Program-made: the position numbers and the translations under genes | Notes under the pieces: generated by a model | What the model was told of the DNA's origin: nothing | Databases searched by the model: none | What the model saw: the letters and a program-made list of their open reading frames with translations, nothing else | Part shown: positions 21,621 to 32,425 of the stretch, in pieces | How positions within the stretch are numbered: the stretch's first letter is position 1 | Layout of the letters: each line of letters opens with the position of its first letter | NCBI GenBank assembly: GCA_027577595.1 | Contig: JANBRJ010000070.1 | Coordinates: 1 to 64,000, forward strand | Source of the DNA: Coemansia sp. RSA 487 | Taxonomy: Eukaryota > Kickxellomycota > Kickxellomycetes > Kickxellales > Kickxellaceae | DNA: 64,000 bases | Direction: 5' to 3'

Positions 21621-22550
21621 ATGAAACTAAATATAAACATGGCGCAGTCCAGCAGCCATCGCGGACAAGCGATAACCACGGTCTGTGCGCTGCTTAGCAT
21701 GCTTGGGCTTACAATCGCATTCAACATACCCTATGACGAGGCGCTCAGGGAGGCGCTTGCTGGCAGCCTGTCAAGATATCCACCTGCTGACTCAAGGCTG
21801 CCTACTCACAACAGTATTGGTCGTCATTCCAAGTATGGAATTGGCGACGGTCTACAGCCTGATGGTTATATGGACAGAAAGGTTGTTGTTGTGCATGGCG
21901 ACCATCACAACCACAACCACAACCACAACTATAACCACAACCACAACTACAACCACCACCACAGCCATTCTCCGCATCATCTTTTCCTTGAGTCCGGTGA
22001 AGAACCCAGTTACGAAGTCACAACCACGGCTACTGCAACTACAACCGCAGCTCCATGGGTGTCAGCGACCATCGTTACCACCACTATCCAAGTCAACAGC
22101 AGCCCACACTACGCCACATATGCATACCAGGAGCCACCTGTCTATTACGAGGAAGCGGCTCCGGTCTACAAACCACTGCCACCACCTCCACCGCCGCCAT
22201 CGTACCCGCCAGAGACCTACCATGCCAATGTTCCTGTAGAGACCTACCATGCCAACGTTCCTGTAGAGACCTACCATATCAGTATTCCCGCAGAGCCCAT
22301 TCGTCCTGCCTGCCACAATGACGATGGCGGCTGGGGTGAATGCGATTACGGCAGCCATCCACATCCAAACCCGCCACCCGTCAAGTACCTTGCCGAACCT
22401 CCTCCTCCCCCTCCTTCTTACCCGACTTACTACCAGCCAGAGATCTACGTTCGGCCCGCCACATCTACATATGTCAGCACAGCCGCACCTTCTATAATCT
22501 ATGCCGAGGATGAGCCAGCTGTTCCGTCCCCGCCTTATGGCCACTACTAG
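21621..22550 (+). CDS. Secreted His/Asn- and Pro-rich low-complexity protein
   Basis: A 309-residue protein of no recognised family. An N-terminal segment of about 35 residues (AITTVCALLSMLGLTIAFN) looks like a signal peptide. Residues about 90-118 are almost wholly H, N and Y in NHNH and HNYNH repeats, a probable metal-binding or hydration tract. A T-rich block follows (TTATATTTAAP). Then comes a proline-rich part with PPPPPP runs, three tandem 9-residue repeats of the type ETYHANVPV, and a single cysteine pair (CHNDDGGWGEC). It ends in a Y/P-rich tail. A cell-wall or extracellular matrix protein is my inference. ATGs at 21621 and 21639 are both possible starts. Confidence 0.7.
   Translation: MKLNINMAQSSSHRGQAITTVCALLSMLGLTIAFNIPYDEALREALAGSLSRYPPADSRLPTHNSIGRHSKYGIGDGLQPDGYMDRKVVVVHGDHHNHNHNHNYNHNHNYNHHHSHSPHHLFLESGEEPSYEVTTTATATTTAAPWVSATIVTTTIQVNSSPHYATYAYQEPPVYYEEAAPVYKPLPPPPPPPSYPPETYHANVPVETYHANVPVETYHISIPAEPIRPACHNDDGGWGECDYGSHPHPNPPPVKYLAEPPPPPPSYPTYYQPEIYVRPATSTYVSTAAPSIIYAEDEPAVPSPPYGHY
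22212..22292 (+). repeat. Three 27-base in-frame tandem repeats
   Basis: Three direct copies of a 27-base unit starting GAGACCTACCATG sit inside the secreted protein gene and encode ETYHANVPV, ETYHANVPV and the diverged ETYHISIPA. The first two copies differ by one silent base, suggesting a recent duplication of that unit. Confidence 0.85.
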
Positions 22551-22753
22551 ACAATTTTCCTTTTCACTGTAGTAGCCAATACATCTGAGATCCAGAGCTA
22601 CAAAAAAATAAACGCTCACGTGTGCCGACCCCATTGCCACCCTTTCGCTATGCAAGTCAATGGTTACATAATCAAAGCAGTGGCAGTTTGCCGCGGGTTA
22701 GCGTAAACGAAGATCCCTCAACCTATTTTTTATTTTGCCTAGCTATTTGAATA

Positions 22754-22951
22754 ATGAGCTCTTTGCGCGACATTCCAGCGGCTGACTTTATTTTCGCAAA
22801 CGGTTGGACTCCTGGGTCTGCTCGCCGCATTGTTATCCGAGAGCAGGGCAATACGTCGTGGAGCGTCTGTCGCGATGACCGCTCAACTGGTCTGTCCTCT
22901 GCAATCGGAATATCCTTTTTCTTGGCGATATTAGGAACACTTTTGCTTTAG
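22754..22951 (+). CDS. Candidate 65-residue protein with C-terminal membrane segment
   Basis: ATG at 22754 opens 65 codons ending TAG at 22951. The N-terminal 45 residues are soluble (MSSLRDIPAADFIFANGWTP). The last 18 (SAIGISFFLAILGTLLL) form a hydrophobic tail at the very C-terminus, as in tail-anchored proteins or GPI signals; no signal peptide is present. No family is recognised. It could be a real small gene or the end of a decayed one. Confidence 0.3.
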   Translation: MSSLRDIPAADFIFANGWTPGSARRIVIREQGNTSWSVCRDDRSTGLSSAIGISFFLAILGTLLL

Positions 22952-24641
22952 ATAGTTATATTTGTTGCTTTCATTGTGATGATATATGTTCTTGGAGTAG
23001 AGATGGATGGGAAAAGGCGGTAGTTTACATTGAAAAATGGATGTGGCCCAGGTAAATTTATTCGCTAGCAGTGCGTCTAGTAGAATGGCAAGTTTGCGGT
23101 TGTTGCTGCAGTTCGCGTTTTTGACGCCTCTTTTGTTCGAGTTGACGACGATATTCTTTAAACTCTGCAACCCGCGTATTGAGTCCCATCTCCTGCTGTT
23201 CTTGTTCGTTTACACGTTTAGTTCTTTGCGCCTCACGTAGTTCTTCAAGTCGTTATTGGGGTTTCAGAAGGCATTGCTCCTCTGCTCCTCTGCTGCTTAT
23301 GCTGTGATCTGACCAACGCAACAACACACCCAAATGCACTCATGCTAAGAGTGTTGCAGCATATGAGCGAAATGGGCTGGCCAACTGTCGAATATGTTCT
23401 AGTAATTGCAAATTCATTGAATGTAAATCAATAATCAAAGACAAATTACACGGTTACGCATTGCATCACATTTATTTTGTGTACATTGTCGTTTATATGT
23501 GATAACAAAGTATAGATTGATAAATACGACATATAGAAAATAACTGAAAATATAACAAAATGCTCCCTTCCTTGCGGCCCCTTGCTTGTAGCTATTTGCT
23601 TTTGCCTGCCCGTTCGGTCTTTATTCGGGTGTTGCTGGTGTACATGGTGTACGACTTTTACAGTGAGAACAACCATGTTTCTATATAGTATTGCGAGACC
23701 TCCTATGAATGTTGGTATCCTCATTTCTGGTTGCTGGCAAAGCAGAAGCTGTAGACTGAGGTTCAGATGTCTGCAATTTCTTGGTGTTGCGAGAGCTTTT
23801 AGTTTTTTTCCTGCTACTTCCCCACGGCTCTCAATTCTCTTCGTTTGGTTTCAAATCATCGACGCACATGCAAAGAACTGTCAGAACTCGATTAGTCAGT
23901 CTAGCAATATGGTGCATAGTAAAATTTAGTCCACGAGAAAAGAGATCAGAGCGATAAACAGCATTAAAATTTTAAAATTTAGCGAGCAAGGTATATTTGG
24001 CTGTCTATTACAAGCGGGGGGACATTGTAAAAATAATAATAAATATTTCATCCAAGAATTGAGCTGGAAATGTGGAGGCTGGGAGCAGATACGCCCCTAG
24101 ACAAAAGGGAAAATTCAAGCCAAATTCTCATTCTTTTTGAAAAATTAATACACTTCTTAGATCCTTTATAATTAGACTTCAGCGATAGCGCCAGATCTAA
24201 TGAACGGATGTGAAAAACAGTCCCGTGAAGACGATTTATAAACTTGTTTTTTTTTTCGCCATCCAGGTGTATCGATTTCTATGCTCTCAAAAGTTATTTT
24301 CGCCAACAATCGATCCCTCCTTGGCGCTCAAAAAATTTCAAAGATATTCCACAAACAACGCAAGGATGCCATGTCTGTCACACAAAGCAATGCAAGGGGT
24401 TGCTGTATTTAGCCAGAATAAGGGTGCCCTTGCTGCAATTCGCAGCATTCATTTTCTTTCAGCTTTTTACATTGTCACTGTTGATTCCTCACATTCGTCA
24501 AAACGATGCATGCAGCTAGAGATCCTCAGCACCAGAAACAACTAGAGCGACATCTGTTGCTGTTCTCACTATGAATTACCAAGCTCGGTTTTAATTTATA
24601 CCTTTAAGCGAAAATTTTGGATAGCAGCAATCCAATATTTT
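22952..24641. other. AT-rich stretch without a defined gene
   Basis: About 1.7 kb of AT-rich DNA. Coding-like patches on the minus strand at 23058-23252 and 23681-23971 are listed separately. The part from 24000 to 24640 holds only short frames and is the 3' region of the AAA+ gene. Confidence 0.4.
23058..23971 (-). pseudogene. Interrupted coding-like patches, possible decayed or unresolved gene
   Basis: Two minus-strand patches read like protein. Patch A (23971 down to 23681) has 95 sense codons in one frame around a single in-frame TGA at 23831-23833; it includes FTMHHIARLTNRVLTVL, DDLKPNEEN and, after the stop, a basic S/T/K-rich part SSRKKTKSSRNTKKLQTSE. Patch B (23252 down to 23058) is a charged, probably coiled-coil stretch (RLEELREAQRTKR, VAEFKEYRRQLEQKRRQ) of 64 codons, bounded above by TAA. 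No family is recognised. Either a host gene has decayed here, or unseen introns break it. Confidence 0.25.
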
Positions 24642-26806
24642 TTAGAGATCCTGATCAGCCGATATGCGCTCAAGACCGATTTCAAAATCACGCATCTCTA
24701 TGACATCTGCCTCCAGCCCATCCTTTCGCCTCAAAGCCGACAGCCCGGCTTCTCGGAAGAGTTGCTCCAACGCCGCGCCAGTGAAACTTTTTGTAGACAA
24801 TGCAAGTTTTCCAATATCTATGTCGTCGGCTAGACATGATTTGCGCCCCAGCGTTTCTAAGATTCCCATTCGATCCGATTCCGTTGGTAATCCGACCTCA
24901 ATGTGCTGATCAAACCTTCCTATATGCGCAAATGCCAATACCAGAATAGTGCTTATAAAGAGTCAGACATGCTATTGCAACACATATCAACATCCACAGC
25001 TGTTCAGTACAAAGCCCGTCTCAACTTACCTGGCCGAAGTATCGCATCATCGATCTGAGAGATTTTGTTGGTGCATCCAACCACCACCACTCTACTTGTA
25101 CCATGTATTCCGTCCATTTCGTTGAGCAATGTACTCAAGATACGCAGCTCCGGACCCCCGATCTGCTCCGACTGCATGCTACGTCTGGCTGCCAGCGAGT
25201 CCACCTCGTCAATGAATACTATGCATGGCGCCGCCGCTCGTGCTGCAGCAAATAGTCGGCGCAACCGTGCCTCCGTTTCTCCCAGGTACTTTGAAAACAG
25301 CTCAGAGGAGCGGATGCTAATGACGCTGCACCCGCTTTCAGAGATCATTGCCAATGCCATTGCTGTCTTTCCGCACCCGGACGGGCCATGTAGAAGTATC
25401 CCTCTTGGTACTCTCACCCCAAGACGCGTGCTTGTCTCGCGTGTGGCTAGCTGCATCGACTGCTTCAGTTTCTCCACGACCTTCGCATACCCGCCGATAT
25501 CAGACCACCTCTTGGTTGGCCGCTCGCTCTCAAACTCTATTTGTTGAGATGGGCGTATAATTGCTAGCGACTGTGCAAAGTCATCCCAAATAGGCACATC
25601 CCCACCAGCACTGCCATCCAACGAAAGCCGAGACATGGAGCTGAGGAGATGATCATCCAGCACTGTCTCCGACCCCAAACGCCCCTGATATGGTTCCTGG
25701 TTTCTTTTTTGGGTGCTGCGTAATCTACACAAGCCTGCCTGCCGGCATAGAATGGCAATATCGCGTGCAACATATCCAGCTGCAGCATTTGCGATACGAG
25801 CAACAACTTGATCTTTTGGACTTGGCCCGCTAATAGCAGGCTTAGATATGGTATCAGGCCAGAGCTTACCCAGATGACAACTCACAATCTCCTTACGCTG
25901 GTCCAGTCTTGGCATAGGAACTGCATGGGAGTGTTGCTTGGTTTCGTAGCGTTTGACTGCCCCAGGCATCTTTGCCATATCGACACTGGACTCAAGCACG
26001 ACGAATACATTGGGTGGCAGGCGGTGTAGAAACTGGACAAAGCAGTTGCTCAGCTCAGCAACATCCTGCACAAGCTCGCTGTTCACCAAGGCGTCAACAT
26101 GGCTCAAGAATATTACAGCTGGCACCGATGATACTTTGGCTCTAGATATAAGATCGTTGAGTGACACGTCTATGTATGAATTGGCCGGCTCCGATCCGCC
26201 ATCATTGACTATCATTTCGTGAACGCTTCCGTAGATAACAGGCATATGTACTCGTTTAAGTGCCTCGTTTATAACTGTAGTTTTTCCTACACCTGGGAAT
26301 CCATGTATGTACGCGATCTGGCGCGCATCCATACCCATGTGCATATATCTCTCCTTGGATAAAAAGTACTCATGGATGTCGTGTGTCAGGCTACAGACGA
26401 TATGCTCATATCCAGGGATCAGTGATTTGGGCTCTTCTTCTCTTTTTGTACTAAACATTGTATGCTTGACGACTATTCCAGAATCAACAGCATCATTTTT
26501 GCTGTTATCTACACACGCATGCTTTGAACGGCTGCTTGCGCTCCCAATAGCAAGTATCTGACGAATAGTAAAATTGATCTGTCGACTACCGATACGCAAA
26601 GACAAACTCTGGCTGCGCGTGAGCCTTTTGTTCAGCAGCTGTCTCCTAATGGTATCCTGCCATCTATTGGGCGAGTATATATGTATTCCCTGTGTGCCAG
26701 AATAGTCATTGCTTTGGCCGCTCAGCGGATCGAGCCATGGGATAGGAATATTGGCGCAATGTGGACTACGGACAGAAAGAACGACCTGTGCAAGCCCTGT
26801 TTCCAT
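24642..26806 (-). CDS. Tandem AAA+ ATPase, CDC48/AFG2-like, with degenerate first domain
   Basis: A 684-residue protein with two AAA+ modules. Exon 1 is 25030-26806 and exon 2 is 24642-24919; the 110-base intron (GTAAGT...TAG) splits the glycine codon of LRPG|RFDQH. Domain 1 has Walker A GFPGVGKT, but its Walker B reads VIFLSHVDAL, lacking the usual DE pair, so hydrolysis there is unlikely. Domain 2 is canonical: LLHGPSGCGKT, CIVFIDEVDSL, the LLNEMDGI region, ILRPGRFDQHIEVGLP and GAALEQLFREAGL. An active D2 behind an inactive D1 resembles PEX6, while D2 itself resembles AFG2/CDC48 proteins. The N-terminal 140 residues match nothing I know. The exact member is left open. Confidence 0.8.
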
Positions 26807-27109
26807 TATATATTTACTGACAACTGGGCTATCTAATTTGCTATGGCGTTGGCACAGCTTCGCTAGCTATGTGGTACTACAAAGAGATGACAATATTATT
26901 AGTACAAGTGTATGGAAAGTGTGAGAAAAGTATCCAAGCTGCTATCTGCGCATCCAGGCAAAAAAAAATTCAATATGTTTGGATCAGACCATTTGAGTGG
27001 ATTACAACTTGTGGGGCAAAATGTGATTTAACCAGCTTGGCCGTTTTATCAGCATTGCTCTTCCTTTCTCATCAACTTTTTTTTTTCAAGTGCTTTTATT
27101 ATTCCTATT
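26807..27109. promoter_or_regulatory. Divergent promoter region AAA+ ATPase / SelW-like
   Basis: Both starts point outward from this 303-base spacer. On the minus strand a TAAATATATA sequence abuts the AAA+ start. A poly-T run lies at about 27079-27086, shortly before the SelW-like start. No coding frame of its own is supported. Confidence 0.4.
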
Positions 27110-27484
27110 ATGCCAGGTACTCGCGTGGAAATACACTACTGTACAGGATGCAGATGGTTGCTGCGCGCTGGCTGGACGGCCCAAGAGCTTCTGACGACAT
27201 TTGGCGATATGCTTGGCGAGGTTGCGTTGATCCCAAAGACAGGCGGCGTTTTCACAGTATATGTTGACGGAGAGATGGTGTTTGACCGTGAGGCTGAAGA
27301 GAGATTTCCAGAGATGAAGGAGCTCAAACAGCTGATCCGCAATAGGATTTCTCCGGATATGAAGTTGGGTCATAGCGACTCAGCCGTCAAAAGCCAGCAA
27401 CAGCAGAAAACAAAAGAAAGACAAGATGAGCCAACGGGTTCCAAGGACGAAGCCAGTGCTGGCGACTCTTGCCCAAACTACTAA
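27110..27484 (+). CDS. SelT/SelW/SelH (Rdx) family protein, cysteine form
   Basis: A small thioredoxin-fold redox protein of 124 residues. The hallmark CxxC is at residues 11-14 (HYCTGCRW) after the first strand; animal relatives carry selenocysteine at the second position, here cysteine. The fold continues with AQELLTTFGDMLGEVALIP, then TGGVFTVYVDGEMVFDR and FPEMKELKQLIRNRISP, all typical of the family. A polar tail of about 35 residues rich in Q, K and S is extra. The partner is unknown; relatives are thought to act as glutathione- or thioredoxin-like oxidoreductases. The ATG at 27110 lies ten residues before the CxxC, as usual. Confidence 0.88.
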   Translation: MPGTRVEIHYCTGCRWLLRAGWTAQELLTTFGDMLGEVALIPKTGGVFTVYVDGEMVFDREAEERFPEMKELKQLIRNRISPDMKLGHSDSAVKSQQQQKTKERQDEPTGSKDEASAGDSCPNY

Positions 27485-27581
27485 CTGGGAATGTAGCTAC
27501 ACTCCTTTCGCTATTGCATAGTCAATAAGTGTATGAAAATAAGTAAAAAAAAGTCTATAAATCAATTGAAAGAGAATCTTT

Positions 27582-30500
27582 TCAGCGATAGTGCAAGGTT
27601 TGTGTGTTGGTATTGTACATATTGCTTGGTTGCAATACTGGCTCGCCAGTCTGCTTCTGTACATTGGTTGTTGCCGCAAGCAGCCCACCAAATACGTGAT
27701 GGTCGTCTGGAACGGCATCGCCATGTTGCATGTACGGGGAGGCGTGCGTTGCTGCTGCTGCTGCTGCTGCTGCTGTCGGGTGTAGGCTGTTGCCTGCTTG
27801 GCGGATCAGATGCCCTGGAGCACCAATATCGGGTTCATCGAGCTGCATGAGAGGAAACTGGCTGCGCATGACATTGGCAGCACCGCCAACATGCGGTGGG
27901 CGGGGTTTTGTCTGCTGCGTGATCTGAAGGAGCGATCCTTGCGTAAACACATTGCCATTGTGTGCCATTACGTTCTGCATTGCGCGCGACGCCTCAAGAG
28001 CCTTGCTCTCGCGGGGCTGTGACAGAAGTGAGCCCTTGACAAACAGCTCAGCGTCCTGTTGCTTGTCAGCCTCAGCCTCGATGGCCGATTTCTTGGGCTT
28101 CGACAGCAGCGACCCAGGCAAGAACATCGCCTCTGGTGCCTGGATATCGTCATTGCTGGCATCCTGCTGTCCGTTTGCGCCAAAACTCAGGACTCTAAGG
28201 TCGCTGATGTCCATTCCTTTTTGCTCCACCGCTTTAATTAGCGTTGCTGGGTCGTACTTTGTGCTAGTCGCGACCTTGTTGAGCATAGACACCATCTCGA
28301 CGCAAACGTCGCCGGTATTTCTCCTTGCTGCGCCCTCGGCATCCTCGTGCCTGTCCTGCGACAGGTCGACCAGCGGCTTTGTGGAGGGGCCTTTGTTCTC
28401 GCTGTCTTTGACAGAATACGTGTCGATAACTCTGCGCTCCAGCACCTGGCAAAACTTTATCTGATTTTTCGACAAACGGAGAACCTTTAGCCATTCGCGC
28501 AGGCCGTCGAGCGTGTGCACCGCAAACCACTTGACGTAATCCTCGTCGGGCTTTTCAAACATCTGCATTGGCATCTCTGACTTTAGTCCAAATACAAAGC
28601 GCGTCGGCGCACCACGAAGGGGCTTGAACGGCGTGTACACGTCGTTGTTGGTTAGAGTCAGATAGTGCGCCTCTTTCTTTGTTTTGCCACGGCCGTCCTT
28701 TGCAAGGATCACGCTGTGGTCCTGAAGCCGGAACACGCCCTTTTGCCACTTGTTCTTCTTGATCCGGTAGTACAGCATGCCCTGGATCGCATGGTCGCCC
28801 AGCTGTATGCCACCGCCCAAGGATAGCAACGACTGCTGCGAAAAGCCCTTGAGGATCAGGTAGTTGTTGCTCCGCGGCTCCCAGCTCTCCACGATCCCCA
28901 TTAGGTTCTCAAAGTGGTTCAGCGGCCGCTCGATGCCAAAGTGAACCACCAGCTCGAAAAGCGCCCATGTTTCCTTGTCGGGATCGATGATCCTGCTCTT
29001 TTTCATGTCGCCGATGAGCATCTCGCACGTTGTGTACTTTGTCAGGGAGAACGTGTAGTACCGCTGTGCGTCCTGGATGTATATGCGGATCGAGATCTTG
29101 CGCACGTTGAGGACCTCAAGCTTCTCCAGAGCCTTGTTGACCTTTTCGGCACGCGTTAGCTCTCTTGGATGGCTCTGTTCCACATGCTGTGACATTGCAT
29201 CAGGTTGCAGCTGTGCTGCAGCAGCAATGCTACCAAGCATGTCGTGGCTGACATCCAACGCTGCCACTTGTGTCTCAAGCTCGCCTAAAAGCGATGGTTT
29301 TTGCGCCAGCTCGCTCAAGGGCTGAGTGTCGTCGTCCTCATAGCCATGGTGCCCGGCCCGGTTGCTGGAGTCAATGGCGTTGCTGGTGCTGTCGTCCCTC
29401 TCGTTGGCCTCCGAAGGCAGCAACATATTGTCCATTCCCAAGCCTTCAGACAACAGGCTGCCCGCGCCTGTATCGAACTCAGCTATCTCAAGCGGTTTGA
29501 ATTCGATAAACGACTCTCGTACATTAGCTGTATTGGCAGCTCTCTCATCATGCTCAGACTCGCCGTAATCAGCCGGCTCAACCAGCCCGTTGCCAACAGC
29601 TATGCTGCGTCGCATGACTGCCAGCGAAAAGCGCCTACGTGCAGCGAGGCTTCCGTTCATTATTCCGTCAAGATCGCTCAGCAGCTGGTCAATGTCGCCA
29701 TAGTCCTCGGGGGAAAGCATTTCTATAGCCGCCTTTGACCCTGAATTATCCGTAGACGCAGTCAGCAACTCCACTGGGCCAGTGCGCAAGAGCTCCATCA
29801 GCGTACCACCACTAGACGACGCGGTGTTGCGAGAAGCAAGAGACTGCGTATCGTACAAGCCGTCTTCTTGTGATGGCGCGCCGTCTCCGCCTTTTCTTGA
29901 CATTTTGCGACGCAAGCGCTTCTCTTTGTCCGCGCCGTCAATGTCCCGATCCGAGCTGCTTTCTTCAGCCGAGTCATACTCTGCATCGCCCTTGCGCTGT
30001 GCACGCTCGGTATTTTCGGCAATATCCGCCAATGCAATGTACTGGACTGCAGCGCGGGTCTTTGCAGTGCGAGGCCTGACTGGAAGCCTTGGAAGGCCAA
30101 TGCCAGTGGGAAGATAGCTATTTTCCTTTCTTGGCCTAGAAACCACGCTTTTCGTATGATGTGGCGACGCAGTGTATCTGCTAGCCGAGCTCTGGCGACT
30201 GTGTTGCGATCTATGGCTTGCAGCATCCGAATCACGGTCTTCTGGCTTGTGAGCCGATCCGTGAACGCTCTCTTCATTGCTTGACAGCCGACTCTGTAAG
30301 CTCTCTGACTTGCCTGAGAGCCGGCTTGGCGTGCGAGACCGCAGAGAGCTGCCAGGAGACGATGCGCAACGGCTTTCTGACGCGGAAGCATTGGAAAGCT
30401 CAGGGCCTTCGGAACTGCTGGAATCTTGTTGGTGTTTGTCGACTTCCGCTTTGTGGTTGGCTTTAGCCATGCTGGATTTAAGGGTCTGCAAAAGCCTTAG

Positions 30501-32425
30501 CTGCCGTTCGGATAGTGAGCGCTTTTTCTTGGAAGCATCATCGTCTCCATCCAAATTATCGACTTGGTTGGGGCCATGCTCATTCTCGGATGAACTGGAC
30601 TCTGCTTGTCCACTCGACGAGGTCAGAGAGCTGTGTGCAGATTCTGACTCGTTCGAGCCCCTTACCGATACATGTTTGGCACCAGCCTCGAGATCAGACT
30701 TTATCTGATCTAGAGGCTGATCCTCATCGTCAGTATCTGGGCTTTCAGCAGAGCGCCGCGGTGTTTTGCTGCCTGCATTAGCATTAGTGTCGCTCTCGCC
30801 AGTGTCGTGGCGCACCTTTGGGCGTGGTGACTTGGTTTGCTTTAGCGACCCGCGGTGCGACATTGCGGACAGCTTCTTTGTGATTGTGCCAAAGTATCGC
30901 GAGCGTGGGCTGGGGGACGATGCTGGCATTGCGCTCTTTGTGCGACGAACTGTAGCCTGAGGCGTGTCCTTGTGCGTAGAGCTGCGGGAGATCACAGACA
31001 GTGGCAGGTCGTCGTCGTCGTCATTCACAGCATTCTTGCGGCCAGTTGCTCTACCTCTTTCCCCAGATGGCTTTGAAACAGTCTTTTGGACAGAAGCACT
31101 CTGGGGAGTGGGGGATGAATGTTTCGATGATCTATGCGACTTTTTGGTGGAGACGGCGCGCGAGGGCGATGCGGTTGGCACGGAGGTCTTTGATCTCTCT
31201 TCGTCTGAATCGATGTTGTATGCAGACTCGTCGGAAGACGATGTCTCAGAAGATTCATCCGAGTCCCCGGACTCGCTAAAAGAAGACGTAGCAACGTTTT
31301 TATTTGTGCTGCTGTGGGTGGTTGCTTTTGCAGGCATTTTGCTGTTATTGTTCGTGCCGCTGCTAGCATTTACCCATGGCCGATCCTTTGTGCGCCGCTT
31401 CGATGCTGAGCTTTCTGCCCAAGACTGAAAGTGTTGCTGCTGCTGTGGCTGCTGGTAGCAGTAAGGACTTTCAAACGCAGTGGCACTGGCAAGCTGTGGG
31501 GGAAGCTCCGCATGCGGGTGGGGCAAATTGGGATTGTAAGGGGTATCCTGGAATCCTGCCATGTGGTAGCTGGCGGGGATAGCTGCCTGGTCGGTAAAGC
31601 CGTCATCGACCCACTCTTGCATCGAGGGATCCTGTGGCTGCATCTGCATCTGGCGATACTGCTCGAGAAACTGCTGCTGGAACTGCCGTTGCTGATGCTC
31701 CAGCTCCATCTCCAGTTGCTGCTGGTAGTCGAGTGGCGGCATGGTTTGTGGCACACCTGGACTTGCGTAGTTTATCATTGGCGGTGCATTGGCATTGTTG
31801 TTAATGCTGTCATTGGCAGCGTATTGTTGATGGTGCAACAAAGCTTGCTGCTGCTGCTGCTGTTGTTGTTGATAAAGAAGCTGCTGTGGCTGGTACATTT
31901 GCTGCTCAAAATGACCATACGATGAAGGGGGCACGCCAGAGTTTTGCTGGCCAGCTCCTGCCATCATGCTTAAAGGGACATGGTCATCCTCGTCGTCGTC
32001 ATAGTCGGCAGCGGCTGCAGGATGCTGATTCCAGGCGTTGCTTCCCTGTGGACGTTGCTGGCGATGCGTATGCTACAAGGTGACGGCGCCAAACGGAATA
32101 AAACGAAGCAGACATCAAGAAATACAATCAGGATGAGGATATCCACATATTTACAGAACACCAGCAGAAGGAGAAAGGAGCCCTGCAAAACGATTCTGCA
32201 CACTCATACTTCATGAATCCAGAAAAATCGATAGAGGGGGAGTTGACAGAAACGGGAAACGGCACGGTGTTGCATGTACTCCCCCTTGTTTGGGATATGC
32301 TACCCTCTGTTTTTAATCTGGAAGACATGTTGGACCGCTTGCATTCCATGCGGTCCAGAAAGAGAGATTGGAAGTGATCTGCCCAGCTCTAAAACCGGTT
32401 TTGTTTTCATACGCACACGTACCAT
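27582..32425 (-). CDS. Large RA-PH domain protein related to MRL/Grb7 adaptors
   Basis: A 1497-residue protein, probably a Ras-family effector at the cell cortex. The N-terminal 150 residues are Q-rich with a polyglutamine run. A long disordered S/T/K/R-rich region with acidic patches fills the middle. A Ras-association domain lies at about residues 985-1075 (ISIRIYIQDAQRYYTFSLTK, WALFELVVHFGIERPL). A PH domain follows to about 1205 (IQGMLYYRIKKNKWQKGVF, YVKWFAVHTLDGLREWLKVL). This RA-PH tandem is that of RIAM/lamellipodin and Grb7/10/14. The C-terminus has PGSLLSKPKK-type repeats and a polyalanine run. Exon 2 (27582-32072) is open above its first ATG to a TAG acceptor; exon 1 appears to be just ATG (32423-32425) before GTACGT, in phase. 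That first exon is inferred. Confidence 0.82.
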
